From Bacteroidales bacterium (GTDB lineage: Bacteria > Bacteroidota > Bacteroidia > Bacteroidales > WCHB1-69), in assembly GCA_031285725.1 (NCBI GenBank), contig JAITVP010000104.1, positions 1 through 33,068 of the forward strand: DNA of 33,068 bases, given 5' to 3'. Below the pieces are notes generated by a model. That model had not been told where the DNA came from, ran no database searches, and saw nothing but the letters and a program-made list of their open reading frames with translations. Made by a program: the position numbers and the translations under genes. Shown piece after piece: positions 7,079-15,424 of this stretch (positions are counted from its first letter, which is position 1; each line of letters opens with the position of its first letter).

Positions 7079-8434
7079 TCAAAATGATTGATGGGAACAC
7101 GGATTTTTCCCCACAAACACCCACAACACCACAGCGCTGGTGGCCCAGGCTGCCACATCCGACACGGCGGCGGCGATCCAGACACCGTCCAAGTGCAAAA
7201 AACGGGGCAAGATGAGCAGCATGGGGATTAGGAAAATGGCTTGGCGGGAGAGCGAAAGGAGCGCCGCCGTCTTGGCTTGCCCGATGGACAGGAAGAAGTG
7301 AGAGGCAACCATGTGGAAGCCTATTACGAAAAAGGCCATCATGTTTAGCCGCATTCCTCGCACGGTGTAGGCCACCAAAACCGGATCGTTATTGAATGCC
7401 TTCGCAATCCAGTCGGGGATGAGTTCGGCCAGCAAAAAACCGAATGTGGCACAAATCGTAGCCACATAGATTGATTTCTTCAAGGTGGAGAAAACTCGAT
7501 CCATGTTTCTGGCACCATAGTTGTAGCCGACGATGGGCTGCATGCCTTGTGTCAATCCCAAAATTACCATCACGATCAGGTAGGAAATGCTGTTGATAAT
7601 GCCGAATGCCCCAATGGCCATGTCGCCGCCGAAAAGCGCCAGCTCCCGGTTCATGATGATCGTTACCAAACTGGCCAGCACGTGGATAATGAAGGGTGAC
7701 AATCCGATTGCAAAGATGTTTTTAATGATAGACGATGAGAGTCTAAAACCTTGTCTTTCAAAATGGATATACGGTTTTTTACTGCAAAAATGAAGTAATA
7801 CCCAAATCAACCCGATAGTTTGCGAGATGACGGTGGCAAAAGCGGCTCCCTGGATGCCCCATTCGAACCCGAAGATGAATATCGGGGCTAAGATGATGTT
7901 TATAGCAACGGTCAACAGGATGGAAATCATGGCTTTGGTGGGATGACCGGAAGAACGCATCACACCGTTCAGGCCAAAAAACATATTGGCAATGACGTTT
8001 CCGAAGAGAATCACTCGCATGAAGCTGCGGGCGTAGGGGAGTGTGTCGTCGCTGGCGTGGAAGAGGCGGAGCAGGTCGTCTAAGAAAATCAGTCCAAGAA
8101 TAGAGACTGTTGAGCCGATGAGAAAAATCAGCAGAGTGGTGTTGCCCAGCGTGCGGATAGCGTCTTCTCGGCGTTGTTGTCCCATGCGGATGGAGACCAT
8201 TGCCCCGGCCCCGGCACCCACCAGCGTGCTGAATGCAATCATCAAGTTGATGATCGGTAGCGTCAGCGCCAAACCGGCAATAGCCAATGCCCCAACACCC
8301 TGCCCGATAAAAATTCGATCAATGATGTTGTACAGCGAACTGGCTGTCGTGGCGATGATGGCCGGCAATGCGTATTCGAAAAGGAGTTTCCCGACTGGTT
8401 TTTCCGCTAATTCATTCTTGTTTAACATGTTCAA
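7079..8434 (-). CDS. MATE-family efflux transporter
   Basis: This 451-residue membrane protein has twelve predicted helices in two related halves. The N-terminal signature (GKLLFEYALPAI, then YNIIDRIFIGQGVG) and the mid-protein QGMQPIVGYNYGARN are characteristic of the DinF/NorM superfamily, which exports cationic drugs, metabolites or lipid-linked substrates in exchange for Na+ or H+. The substrate is unknown. Its start overlaps the end of the upstream acyltransferase by 4 bases, indicating translational coupling. An alternative start two codons in (MLNKNE) is possible. The coupling to a glycerolipid acyltransferase might hint at a membrane-related substrate, but this is speculative. Confidence 0.9.
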   Translation of the reverse strand: MNMLNKNELAEKPVGKLLFEYALPAIIATTASSLYNIIDRIFIGQGVGALAIAGLALTLPIINLMIAFSTLVGAGAGAMVSIRMGQQRREDAIRTLGNTTLLIFLIGSTVSILGLIFLDDLLRLFHASDDTLPYARSFMRVILFGNVIANMFFGLNGVMRSSGHPTKAMISILLTVAINIILAPIFIFGFEWGIQGAAFATVISQTIGLIWVLLHFCSKKPYIHFERQGFRLSSSIIKNIFAIGLSPFIIHVLASLVTIIMNRELALFGGDMAIGAFGIINSISYLIVMVILGLTQGMQPIVGYNYGARNMDRVFSTLKKSIYVATICATFGFLLAELIPDWIAKAFNNDPVLVAYTVRGMRLNMMAFFVIGFHMVASHFFLSIGQAKTAALLSLSRQAIFLIPMLLILPRFLHLDGVWIAAAVSDVAAWATSAVVLWVFVGKNPCSHQSF

Positions 8435-9786
8435 ATTAAATCCTTCCTCATTATCCTCCCTTTTATCTCCTTAATATTCAACAATAAAGAATTTTTCTTT
8501 CTCTCCAACGAACGATATCTGCATGAACCTCTCCATTTTACGAATGCCTTTCGGTATGCATTATAAATGAGCAGTGACCAGAATGCCACAACGCAGTATA
8601 CCAAGCTGATCCACCATTTTCCGGAAACAATCCAAGCGATGATGAAGATGATGAGATACATTATCGGAAAGGTGAAAAGCACGGCTGGGGCGAAGTTCAT
8701 CGAGGAGTGCAGTTGTTTATCCTTGATTTTCTTTTTCAGTAGATTGGGGGCGTGGAAAGGCAAGCCATTATTGATCAATCCGAAAAGATAAAATGGAAAT
8801 GTCACGAGTAAAAGCAGCGATTTTAACACTAAGGTCACCAACGGAATTTTTGATTCTACCAACCAATCCCGGATTTTTAGCTTCCGTACCCCTTTTTCAT
8901 AGGCGGCCGCATCGTTCATTAACTTTGTAAAGCGTTCATTGTCTGTTTTTTTCAATTGATCTAACTCCGCAACAATTTGTATGTCCTCGGTCTTCATTTC
9001 GCACAGATCTTTCGGATTCCCGCCTCTTTTACGGATTCGATTTCTGCGGAGTATCTTGCGCAGCGTGTCGTATTGCGGGTAAAATTCGGGATCTTCATCT
9101 AACGTGATCTCTTTCAACTTCTCCCGTGCCATCTCGTTCAGTTTCAGATAGGCGCTGTTGGGCTCGGTATCGTACAGTTCTTTCAAGGACTCGATGGTGA
9201 ACGCCTCCCCCACGGTGGCTAATACCCGGGAATGAAAGTTGTAATAATCCTCGTAGTAGATGTTCACGGGAAGGATTTTCACTCCCAATTTGAAGTCATG
9301 TTTGGCCTCCGCATCCAGGGCGATACGCGGGAATCCTTTCTTGAAACCGCCGAGATAATTTCCATGTTGGTGCGACGCTTCGGGGAACATCACCAGTGTG
9401 TTGCCCCGACCGAGCACCTCGGCGGCGATGTTGAAAATGTTGCTGTTGGCTCGCACGTCGCCCCGGCTACCGTCCCGGTCTCTGAAACTGGGCAATATCT
9501 TGAGGAAATGTAATAGTTTCGCCACGAAATCTTTTTTGAAAATGTCGCCACGGGCAATAAAAACCGGTTGACGTTTGTCGGGATACATGTAGAGCAACAC
9601 TAAGGCATCCGTCAAACCGTTCTGATGGTTGCCGATGATGAAGAGCGGTTCCCCCGGCGGCGGGACTTTGTCTTGATTATCAACCCGATACTCCTTGTAA
9701 TATACCTTGTTGTGGTTAAAACGGAGGTAGCGGTTAAAAAGGTCGTATTTCCACGACCACTTATCAATATTGGAAAAATCAATCAT
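8431..9786 (-). CDS. 1-acyl-glycerol-3-phosphate acyltransferase-like protein (PlsC family)
   Basis: This 451-residue protein has an N-terminal PlsC domain (about residues 20-200) and a C-terminal membrane region (about 310-410, several helices with NNGLPFHAPN between them). The acyltransferase block I reads GNHQNGLTDAL, giving His54 and Asp60 spaced H-x5-D rather than the classical H-x4-D. Block III reads MFPEASH (133-139) instead of FPEGTR. These variants fit a Bacteroidota subgroup annotated as glycerol acyltransferases, which transfer acyl groups to glycerophospholipid precursors at the inner membrane; the true acceptor is unproven. The family's usual length is about 240, so the C-terminal extension is notable. 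It is 21 bases downstream of the DPP11-like gene and coupled to the MATE gene. Confidence 0.85.
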   Translation of the reverse strand: MIDFSNIDKWSWKYDLFNRYLRFNHNKVYYKEYRVDNQDKVPPPGEPLFIIGNHQNGLTDALVLLYMYPDKRQPVFIARGDIFKKDFVAKLLHFLKILPSFRDRDGSRGDVRANSNIFNIAAEVLGRGNTLVMFPEASHQHGNYLGGFKKGFPRIALDAEAKHDFKLGVKILPVNIYYEDYYNFHSRVLATVGEAFTIESLKELYDTEPNSAYLKLNEMAREKLKEITLDEDPEFYPQYDTLRKILRRNRIRKRGGNPKDLCEMKTEDIQIVAELDQLKKTDNERFTKLMNDAAAYEKGVRKLKIRDWLVESKIPLVTLVLKSLLLLVTFPFYLFGLINNGLPFHAPNLLKKKIKDKQLHSSMNFAPAVLFTFPIMYLIIFIIAWIVSGKWWISLVYCVVAFWSLLIYNAYRKAFVKWRGSCRYRSLERKKNSLLLNIKEIKGRIMRKDLI

Positions 9787-9807
9787 GTTTTTGGTTTTTA
9801 GAGATGG

Positions 9808-11967
9808 CTATTCCACAATAGTCATCTCATTTATAATGTTTTGCGCATTAGCAAATTTATCAACAATAAACAAAAGATAGCGAATGTCTAAACTGATATT
9901 TCGGCAGCGGCTCACGTCGTAATGGATGTCGCTCATGGTGCCTTCCCACACGCGGTCAAAGTTCACACCGACCAGTTCACCGTTGGCATTGAGCACGGGA
10001 CTTCCCGAATTTCCGCCGGTAGTGTGGTTGCTGGCGATGAACGCCACCGGCATTTCGCCCGCCGCATTGGCGTACCTTCCATAATCTTGCTGTCCGTAGA
10101 GCTCTTTCAATTTCGGATCCACCTTGTAATCAAACACATTCGGGTCTTCTTTCTCCATCACGCCTTGTAACGTGGTGTAATACACGTACTCTTTACCGTC
10201 TTTTGGCGAGAACCCTTTCACCTGCCCGTAAGTCACGCGCATTGTGAGGTTTGCGTCGGGATAGAAACGTTTGTTCTCCGCATCTTTCTCCATTAACGCC
10301 GCTACATAAGTGCGATAGAAAAGGTTGATTTTATTATTAACATCAACCATTCCCTCGTAATTACCGAAATATTGATCATACGCCGGAATAAACAGTTGAA
10401 AAAATTCGCTTTGTCCCAATTTGGCAAACTCTTTTTTATTTCCTTTTTCCACGAAAGAAGAAAAAGTTTTATAATCACTGAAAACGGTTTTGTCATAAAT
10501 CCGATCCGCCATCTGGTCAAACATTGACCTCGACATACCCATAAATTTCATCAATTCAGAAGGGATTAATTTCGTGTTAATCGTGCTGAAATAGTGATAG
10601 AGTAGGGAAGAGAAAACTTCTTTATCAATAGGTTTATAATATCCTTTGTAGAAAGATTCGACACTTTTTAACAATTTCTCCTGCTGCTCTTTCCACTGTT
10701 CATTGGTGGTGTTTTTATCTTGTGACATATAAACCAACGGCAACACATTCCGGTATGCGAATGCAATCAGTTCCACGGCGGGAAACGTTTCCGAAAAATA
10801 GACATTTCCGATGAGGTAAGGCTCGTACAGTGCGTAGTAGTTCCGCAGGTCTTGCAGCACCGTGCCATATTTTTCCATTCGCACAGCATCCGCATTTACC
10901 CATTGTGTGAACTCTTCTTCATTGTTGATTTTCTTGTCGATAGCCTTGGCATCTATCAGTCCATTGTTTTCTCCGATCCACTTTTTCCATCCGTTGGAGA
11001 TGGAGTTCGCTTTGCCGGAGTACAACAGTCGGGTTTCCACCGATTGATCCATATATTTTTTCATAATGTCTAACCGTTCGCCGCGTTGGTGTATTGCCAC
11101 GGGATTTTGCAGTTCAACGATTTGCCGCACCGCTTCCGAAGTCAAGAATTGTCTGGTAGTGCCGGGATAGCCGAACACCAACGTGAAATCGTTTTCCTCC
11201 ACGCCCTTGGTGGAAATCTTGAAAAACTGTTTGGGTTGGTAAGGGGCATTATTTAACGAAAAATCAGCCGGTTTTCCCTCTTTATCGGCATAAATCCGGT
11301 AAAGGGAGAAATCGCCGGTGTGCCGGGGCCACATCCAATTGTCGCTGTCACCGCCGAACTTTCCGATATTTTCAGGCGGCGTGCCCACCAGACGTATATC
11401 GTCGAATGTCTCATTGATGTACATAAAATATTGATTACCATAATACAGCGGCTTGATGATTGCCGTATAGTGTGTGCCCTTTACCGCTTCTTTCGTGAGT
11501 TTCGCGATGTTATTATTGATCATCTTTTCCCGGTCAACTTCGCACTGATCCGCTGTGGTGCCACGGAGCACACGTTCGGTCACATCTTCCATGCTTACCA
11601 AAAAAGTCACGCTCAATCCCGGACAAGGCAACTCCTGCGATTTGTCCTTCGCCCAAAATCCGTTGTGCAAGTAGTTGTTTTCCACAGTGCTCAATGACAC
11701 GATGTTGGAATATCCACAATGATGATTGGTGATTAGTAATCCTTCGGATGAAATCAGTTCGCCGGTGCAGCCCCGTCCGAAGAGGACAATGGCATCTTTC
11801 ATGCTGTGGTTGTTCACGCTGTACACATCCTCAGCCGTCAATTTGAAACCCATCTGTTGCATTTCCGCCTCGTTATATTTCAAAAACAGCGGAATCCACA
11901 TCCCCTCGTCCGCACGGGAGAAAGGGAGCAGGAAGAAGATGAGGAGGGATAATAGGAGTTTTTTCAT
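9808..11967 (-). CDS. S46-family dipeptidyl-peptidase, DPP11-like (acidic P1 specificity predicted)
   Basis: This 719-residue secreted serine peptidase removes dipeptides from the N-termini of oligopeptides in the periplasm. It has a signal peptide at about residues 1-19 (LLPFSRADEG at the junction). The catalytic triad is visible as His82/83 in TNHHCGY, Asp219 in HTGDFS (or Asp207/209 in GGDSDNW) and Ser654 in GGNSGSPV. Within the S46 family, the residue 18 positions after the serine sets P1 preference: Gly in Porphyromonas DPP7 (hydrophobic) and Arg673 in DPP11 (Asp/Glu). Here it is Arg672 in NFDRVWE, so Asp/Glu specificity is predicted. Length and motifs are intact. It is the first gene of a leftward cluster with acyltransferase, MATE and YfcC. 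Confidence 0.93.
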   Translation of the reverse strand: MKKLLLSLLIFFLLPFSRADEGMWIPLFLKYNEAEMQQMGFKLTAEDVYSVNNHSMKDAIVLFGRGCTGELISSEGLLITNHHCGYSNIVSLSTVENNYLHNGFWAKDKSQELPCPGLSVTFLVSMEDVTERVLRGTTADQCEVDREKMINNNIAKLTKEAVKGTHYTAIIKPLYYGNQYFMYINETFDDIRLVGTPPENIGKFGGDSDNWMWPRHTGDFSLYRIYADKEGKPADFSLNNAPYQPKQFFKISTKGVEENDFTLVFGYPGTTRQFLTSEAVRQIVELQNPVAIHQRGERLDIMKKYMDQSVETRLLYSGKANSISNGWKKWIGENNGLIDAKAIDKKINNEEEFTQWVNADAVRMEKYGTVLQDLRNYYALYEPYLIGNVYFSETFPAVELIAFAYRNVLPLVYMSQDKNTTNEQWKEQQEKLLKSVESFYKGYYKPIDKEVFSSLLYHYFSTINTKLIPSELMKFMGMSRSMFDQMADRIYDKTVFSDYKTFSSFVEKGNKKEFAKLGQSEFFQLFIPAYDQYFGNYEGMVDVNNKINLFYRTYVAALMEKDAENKRFYPDANLTMRVTYGQVKGFSPKDGKEYVYYTTLQGVMEKEDPNVFDYKVDPKLKELYGQQDYGRYANAAGEMPVAFIASNHTTGGNSGSPVLNANGELVGVNFDRVWEGTMSDIHYDVSRCRNISLDIRYLLFIVDKFANAQNIINEMTIVE

Positions 11968-12090
11968 GATGCTATGGTTATTTGTTGAAGTTAAGCTACT
12001 CGATTTTATAAATTTCCACCCCGTTGAGTTCCCACCGTGTCTGCCAGATCGAAAAATTCCTCTAGTAGCCCGATATCCAAACCATTGCTT

Positions 12091-12285
12091 CTAACCTTTC
12101 TTTCCCCTACCATCAGTATCTTTACGGGTTTTGTATTTCAAAACAGTATTTCCCGCAATAAAAGCCAACACTGCGCCGGCGGTCCAGCCGATCATGATGG
12201 GGAATTTATTGTCCAGATCAGAGACGTAGACCACTACGATGCCGATACCGACCAGCAGGAGACAGCGGAAAATTTGTTGCAACAT
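12091..12285 (-). CDS. Small two-helix membrane protein coupled to valS
   Basis: This 64-residue protein has two hydrophobic segments, at about 5-21 (IFRCLLLVGIGIVVVYV) and 29-46 (PIMIGWTAGAVLAFIAG), then a basic tail (KYKTRKDTDGRGKKG). The ATG at 12285 is two bases after the valS stop codon (12288-12290), so the gene is probably translated by re-initiation in the valS transcript. I do not recognise the family. The topology suggests a hairpin with both ends on the same side of the inner membrane. No catalytic residue pattern is visible. Its spacing and hydrophobic pattern support a real gene rather than chance. Confidence 0.65.
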   Translation of the reverse strand: MLQQIFRCLLLVGIGIVVVYVSDLDNKFPIMIGWTAGAVLAFIAGNTVLKYKTRKDTDGRGKKG

Positions 12286-12287
12286 GG

Positions 12288-14927
12288 TTAGCTGTTTTGT
12301 TTTAAATTGGCGATTTGTTCTGTCAAAATCTTGATTTTCTCTTCGCTGTCGGCTTGCTTTTTCCGCTCGATATTCACCACCGCTTCAGGGGCACCACTGA
12401 CGAATTTCTCATTAGACAGCTTGTTCAACACGCTTTGCCGAAATTTCTCGGTATACTCCAACTCCGCCGCCAACTTTGCCAACTCCTCTTCCACATTGAT
12501 GTTTTGTGATACCGGAATAAAATATTCGGTATTTTGTTGGATAAATGACACTGCGCCGTTGGGCTTTTCAGTGATGAACCGGATCCCTTCCAAATTACAC
12601 AATTTGCTAATAATGGAGTTCATTTCGACATCGCCGTTTTTTTCATCACCCATAATGAACAAAACCAACTTGTTCTTTTGGGGAATGTTTTTCTGAGTGC
12701 GCACCCGGCGGATCTCCTCCACGATCTTCTGCGTGTTGGCAAAACGATCAAGGAACGGTAGCCCGTAAGGTACGCTGGTGCTTGGCATAGGCTGGATCAT
12801 GATTGATTCGCCTGCCGTCCGTTCTTTCAAACTATGCCACAACTCTTCCGTGATGAACGGCATGAACGGGTGCAGACAGAGCATCAGTTTTTCAAACACA
12901 TCGATGATTTCCCGGTAGCTTTTCCCGTCAATCGCTTGTTGATAAGGCGGTTTCACCACTTCGAGGAAGTAGGAGCAGAAATCGTTCCACACCAATTTAT
13001 AGAGTGTCATTAACGCCTCGGAGAGCCTGTATTTTTCAAAATCATCTTGGATTTCAGTGCAAACCTGTGTGACTCGCTGGTTCATCCACTTTATGGCCAC
13101 TTGGGAGTGCAACGGTTGTTCGCCGTTTTCATCCACGTCCCAACCTTTCACCAATCGGAAGGCGTTCCAAATCTTATTGTTGAAATTGCGGCCTTGCTCA
13201 CAAAGCGACTCATCGAACAGAAGGTCGTTGCCAGCGGGTGAGCTGCACAACATGCCAAACCGCACACCATCGGCGCCATATTGTGCGATCAAATCCAATG
13301 GATCCGGTGAATTGCCTAACGATTTCGACATTTTTCGACGCAATTTGTCGCGTACGATCCCCGTAAAATAGACATTCCGGAACGGAATCTCATTTTTCCA
13401 CTCGAACCCTGCCATGATCATCCGCGCCACCCAGAAGAAGATGATCTCGGGAGCGGTAACTAACACGGAAGTAGGATAATAGTAGCTCAATTCGGGATTG
13501 TTCGGATGACGGATTCCATCAAAGATGGAGAGTGGCCATAACCATGAGGAAAACCACGTATCCATCACATCTTCGTCCTGTTTCAGGGAATCTATCATGA
13601 GGTTCAGTTCGGGATATTTCTCTTGAGCAATATGCAATGCTTCTTCGGGGGTTTTCGCTATAACATACTCTTGATTAGGAAGATAATATACAGGGATGCG
13701 GTGTCCCCACCATAACTGGCGACTAATGCACCAATCCTTCACATTTTCCATCCAGTGTGAGTATGTATTTTTGAATTTCTCAGGGAAAAAACGGATGAGG
13801 TCATCCATCACAGCTTTCAGCGCGGGTTTCGCCATCTCTTCCATCTTGCAGAACCACTGCATGGAGAGTTTGGGTTCGATCACCTCGTTGGTACGCTCCG
13901 AATATCCCACTTTATTCACATAATCTTCAATTTTAACTAAATTTCCTGCATTTTCAAGCAGCGGAACGATCTGTTGGCGTGCCTCGAAACGATCTGTGCC
14001 CACCAACAGTTGCGCCTGTTCGTTCAACGTTCCGTTATCATTGAAAATATTGATGGTATCGAGGTTATATTTGATCCCGAGGTTATAGTCGTTGATGTCG
14101 TGGGCAGGAGTGATTTTCAGCGCTCCGGTGCCGAACTCACGATCCACGTATTCGTCGAAAATGATTGGCACGGGGCGGCTTACCAACGGCACAATCGCCC
14201 GTTTGCCTCTCAAATTGGCATAGCGGTCATCATCGGGATGCACGCAGATGGCGGTGTCGCCCAGAATCGTTTCCGGACGGGTGGTTGCGATGGTGATGTA
14301 TTGGTCGGTGCCTTCCAACTGATATCTAACATAGTACAACTTCGATTGTACCTCTTGATAGATTACTTCTTCGTCGGAAATAGCGGTCAGGGCTTTGGGA
14401 TCCCAGTTGACCATGCGCACGCCGCGGTAAATTTTCCCTTTATTATGCAGGTCGATGAAGGTATCCAATACCGATTCAGACAGGTCTGAATCCATCGTAA
14501 ACTTGGTTCTTGACCAATCGCAAGAGGCTCCTAACTTTTTAAGTTGCTGCAAGATAATCCCGCCATGTTTTTCCTTCCACTCCCAAGCGTATTCCAAAAA
14601 CTGTTCCCGGGTAAGTTGACTTTTCTCGATCCCTCTCTCTTTTAACAATGTCACCACTTTCGCTTCGGTGGCGATGGACGCATGGTCAGTGCCCGGTACC
14701 CATAGCGCATTGTAGCCCATCATGCGGGCGCGGCGGATCAAAATGTCCTGGATGGACTTGTTGAGCATGTGCCCCATGTGCAGCACACCGGTCACGTTGG
14801 GAGGCGGAATTACGATGGTGTACGACTCTTTCTCGTTCGGCTCCGACTTGAAGAACTCGTTTTTCATCCAATAACCATACCATTTGTCCTCAATATTTTT
14901 CGGATCATATTTCGTGGCAATTTCCAT
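12288..14927 (-). CDS. valS: Valyl-tRNA synthetase
   Basis: This class I aminoacyl-tRNA synthetase charges tRNA-Val with valine; its length of 879 residues is normal for the family. The HIGH-like motif is HMGH (50-53) in [13 protein letters not shown], and the KMSKS loop is at 532-536 followed by LGNSPDP. Between them is the editing (CP1) domain with [12 protein letters not shown] and [12 protein letters not shown], which hydrolyses mischarged Thr-tRNA. The C-terminal 60-70 residues form the expected coiled-coil arm ([19 protein letters not shown] region). The start at 14927 gives MEIATKYDP, typical of bacterial ValS. It is transcribed divergently from the DUF4296 lipoprotein and followed by a coupled 64-residue membrane protein. 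Confidence 0.97.
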   Translation of the reverse strand: MEIATKYDPKNIEDKWYGYWMKNEFFKSEPNEKESYTIVIPPPNVTGVLHMGHMLNKSIQDILIRRARMMGYNALWVPGTDHASIATEAKVVTLLKERGIEKSQLTREQFLEYAWEWKEKHGGIILQQLKKLGASCDWSRTKFTMDSDLSESVLDTFIDLHNKGKIYRGVRMVNWDPKALTAISDEEVIYQEVQSKLYYVRYQLEGTDQYITIATTRPETILGDTAICVHPDDDRYANLRGKRAIVPLVSRPVPIIFDEYVDREFGTGALKITPAHDINDYNLGIKYNLDTINIFNDNGTLNEQAQLLVGTDRFEARQQIVPLLENAGNLVKIEDYVNKVGYSERTNEVIEPKLSMQWFCKMEEMAKPALKAVMDDLIRFFPEKFKNTYSHWMENVKDWCISRQLWWGHRIPVYYLPNQEYVIAKTPEEALHIAQEKYPELNLMIDSLKQDEDVMDTWFSSWLWPLSIFDGIRHPNNPELSYYYPTSVLVTAPEIIFFWVARMIMAGFEWKNEIPFRNVYFTGIVRDKLRRKMSKSLGNSPDPLDLIAQYGADGVRFGMLCSSPAGNDLLFDESLCEQGRNFNNKIWNAFRLVKGWDVDENGEQPLHSQVAIKWMNQRVTQVCTEIQDDFEKYRLSEALMTLYKLVWNDFCSYFLEVVKPPYQQAIDGKSYREIIDVFEKLMLCLHPFMPFITEELWHSLKERTAGESIMIQPMPSTSVPYGLPFLDRFANTQKIVEEIRRVRTQKNIPQKNKLVLFIMGDEKNGDVEMNSIISKLCNLEGIRFITEKPNGAVSFIQQNTEYFIPVSQNINVEEELAKLAAELEYTEKFRQSVLNKLSNEKFVSGAPEAVVNIERKKQADSEEKIKILTEQIANLKQNS

Positions 14928-14951
14928 CGTTTTTTTCTTTTTAAAAATGAA

Positions 14952-14982
14952 GCGCGAATGTACGAAAAAACTATTTTCGCGC
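14952..14982. promoter_or_regulatory. Symmetric divergent promoter region between valS and the DUF4296 gene
   Basis: GCGCGAA (14952-14958) and TTCGCGC (14976-14982) form an inverted repeat around a 17-base spacer. On the minus strand the left arm reads TACATTCGCGC; on the plus strand the right arm reads TATTTTCGCGC. Both are TAnnTTcG, close to the -7 consensus. The plus-strand box (14972-14979) ends six bases before the DUF4296 ATG at 14985, implying a nearly leaderless message. Confidence 0.4.
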
Positions 14983-14984
14983 CT

Positions 14985-15365
14985 ATGAAAAAGCTATGCC
15001 GGTTGGCCGCTGCCGCCCTATTTCTATGCCTTTCTGTTTCGTGCCACAAGAAGCAGTTGCAGGAAAAACCCGACCACCTTGTCCCCTATCACAAGCTCGT
15101 TGACATGGTGGCCTATTCCTATATTATTGAGAGCGATGCGCTGTTGATGCCCGATCGTTCCGATTCTGCAAAACAATTTAACAGCGCTACACTCTACGAA
15201 TCTCTTTTCGACAAATACGACGTCACCAAAGAGCAATACGCCACCTCTGTTGAATTCTACCTGAAAGACGAAGACCAAGCCAACAAACTGAATCAGGATG
15301 TGATGATCAAACTGGAAGAATTGCGGGTGGAATATCTTGAAAATGAAGAAAGGAGTATACCATAA
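14985..15365 (+). CDS. DUF4296-family lipoprotein
   Basis: This 126-residue lipoprotein has a signal peptide ending in the lipobox LSVSC, with Cys20 as the lipidated residue, followed by HKK. The mature part ([17 protein letters not shown], then [20 protein letters not shown]) fits the DUF4296 family, short Bacteroidota lipoproteins of unknown function. An in-frame extension to 14769 exists but would run through valS coding sequence on the other strand and destroy the signal peptide, so 14985 is chosen. It converges with the YifB-like gene, 59 bases away. A surface or periplasmic location is inferred from the lipobox alone. Confidence 0.82.
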   Translation: MKKLCRLAAAALFLCLSVSCHKKQLQEKPDHLVPYHKLVDMVAYSYIIESDALLMPDRSDSAKQFNSATLYESLFDKYDVTKEQYATSVEFYLKDEDQANKLNQDVMIKLEELRVEYLENEERSIP

Positions 15366-15424
15366 GGGGAGTAAGGAGAACTCTTTATGAACCAAAATGG
15401 TGAGTAAGAACGATTTCTTTCTCC

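Noticed and set aside
11726-12094. A 122-codon plus-strand frame over the DPP11 start and the following spacer
   Set aside because: It runs antisense to the signal peptide of the peptidase and has low-complexity composition with no recognisable domain.
14769-14984. Upstream extension of the DUF4296 lipoprotein frame
   Set aside because: The extra residues are antisense to valS and would bury the lipobox signal peptide; the ATG at 14985 gives a proper lipoprotein.
15371-15424. Possible terminator between the DUF4296 and YifB-like genes (AAGGAGAA with TTCTCCTT)
   Set aside because: The arms are 8 bases, A/G-rich and separated by roughly 35 bases, with no clean T-tract. It is too weak to call.
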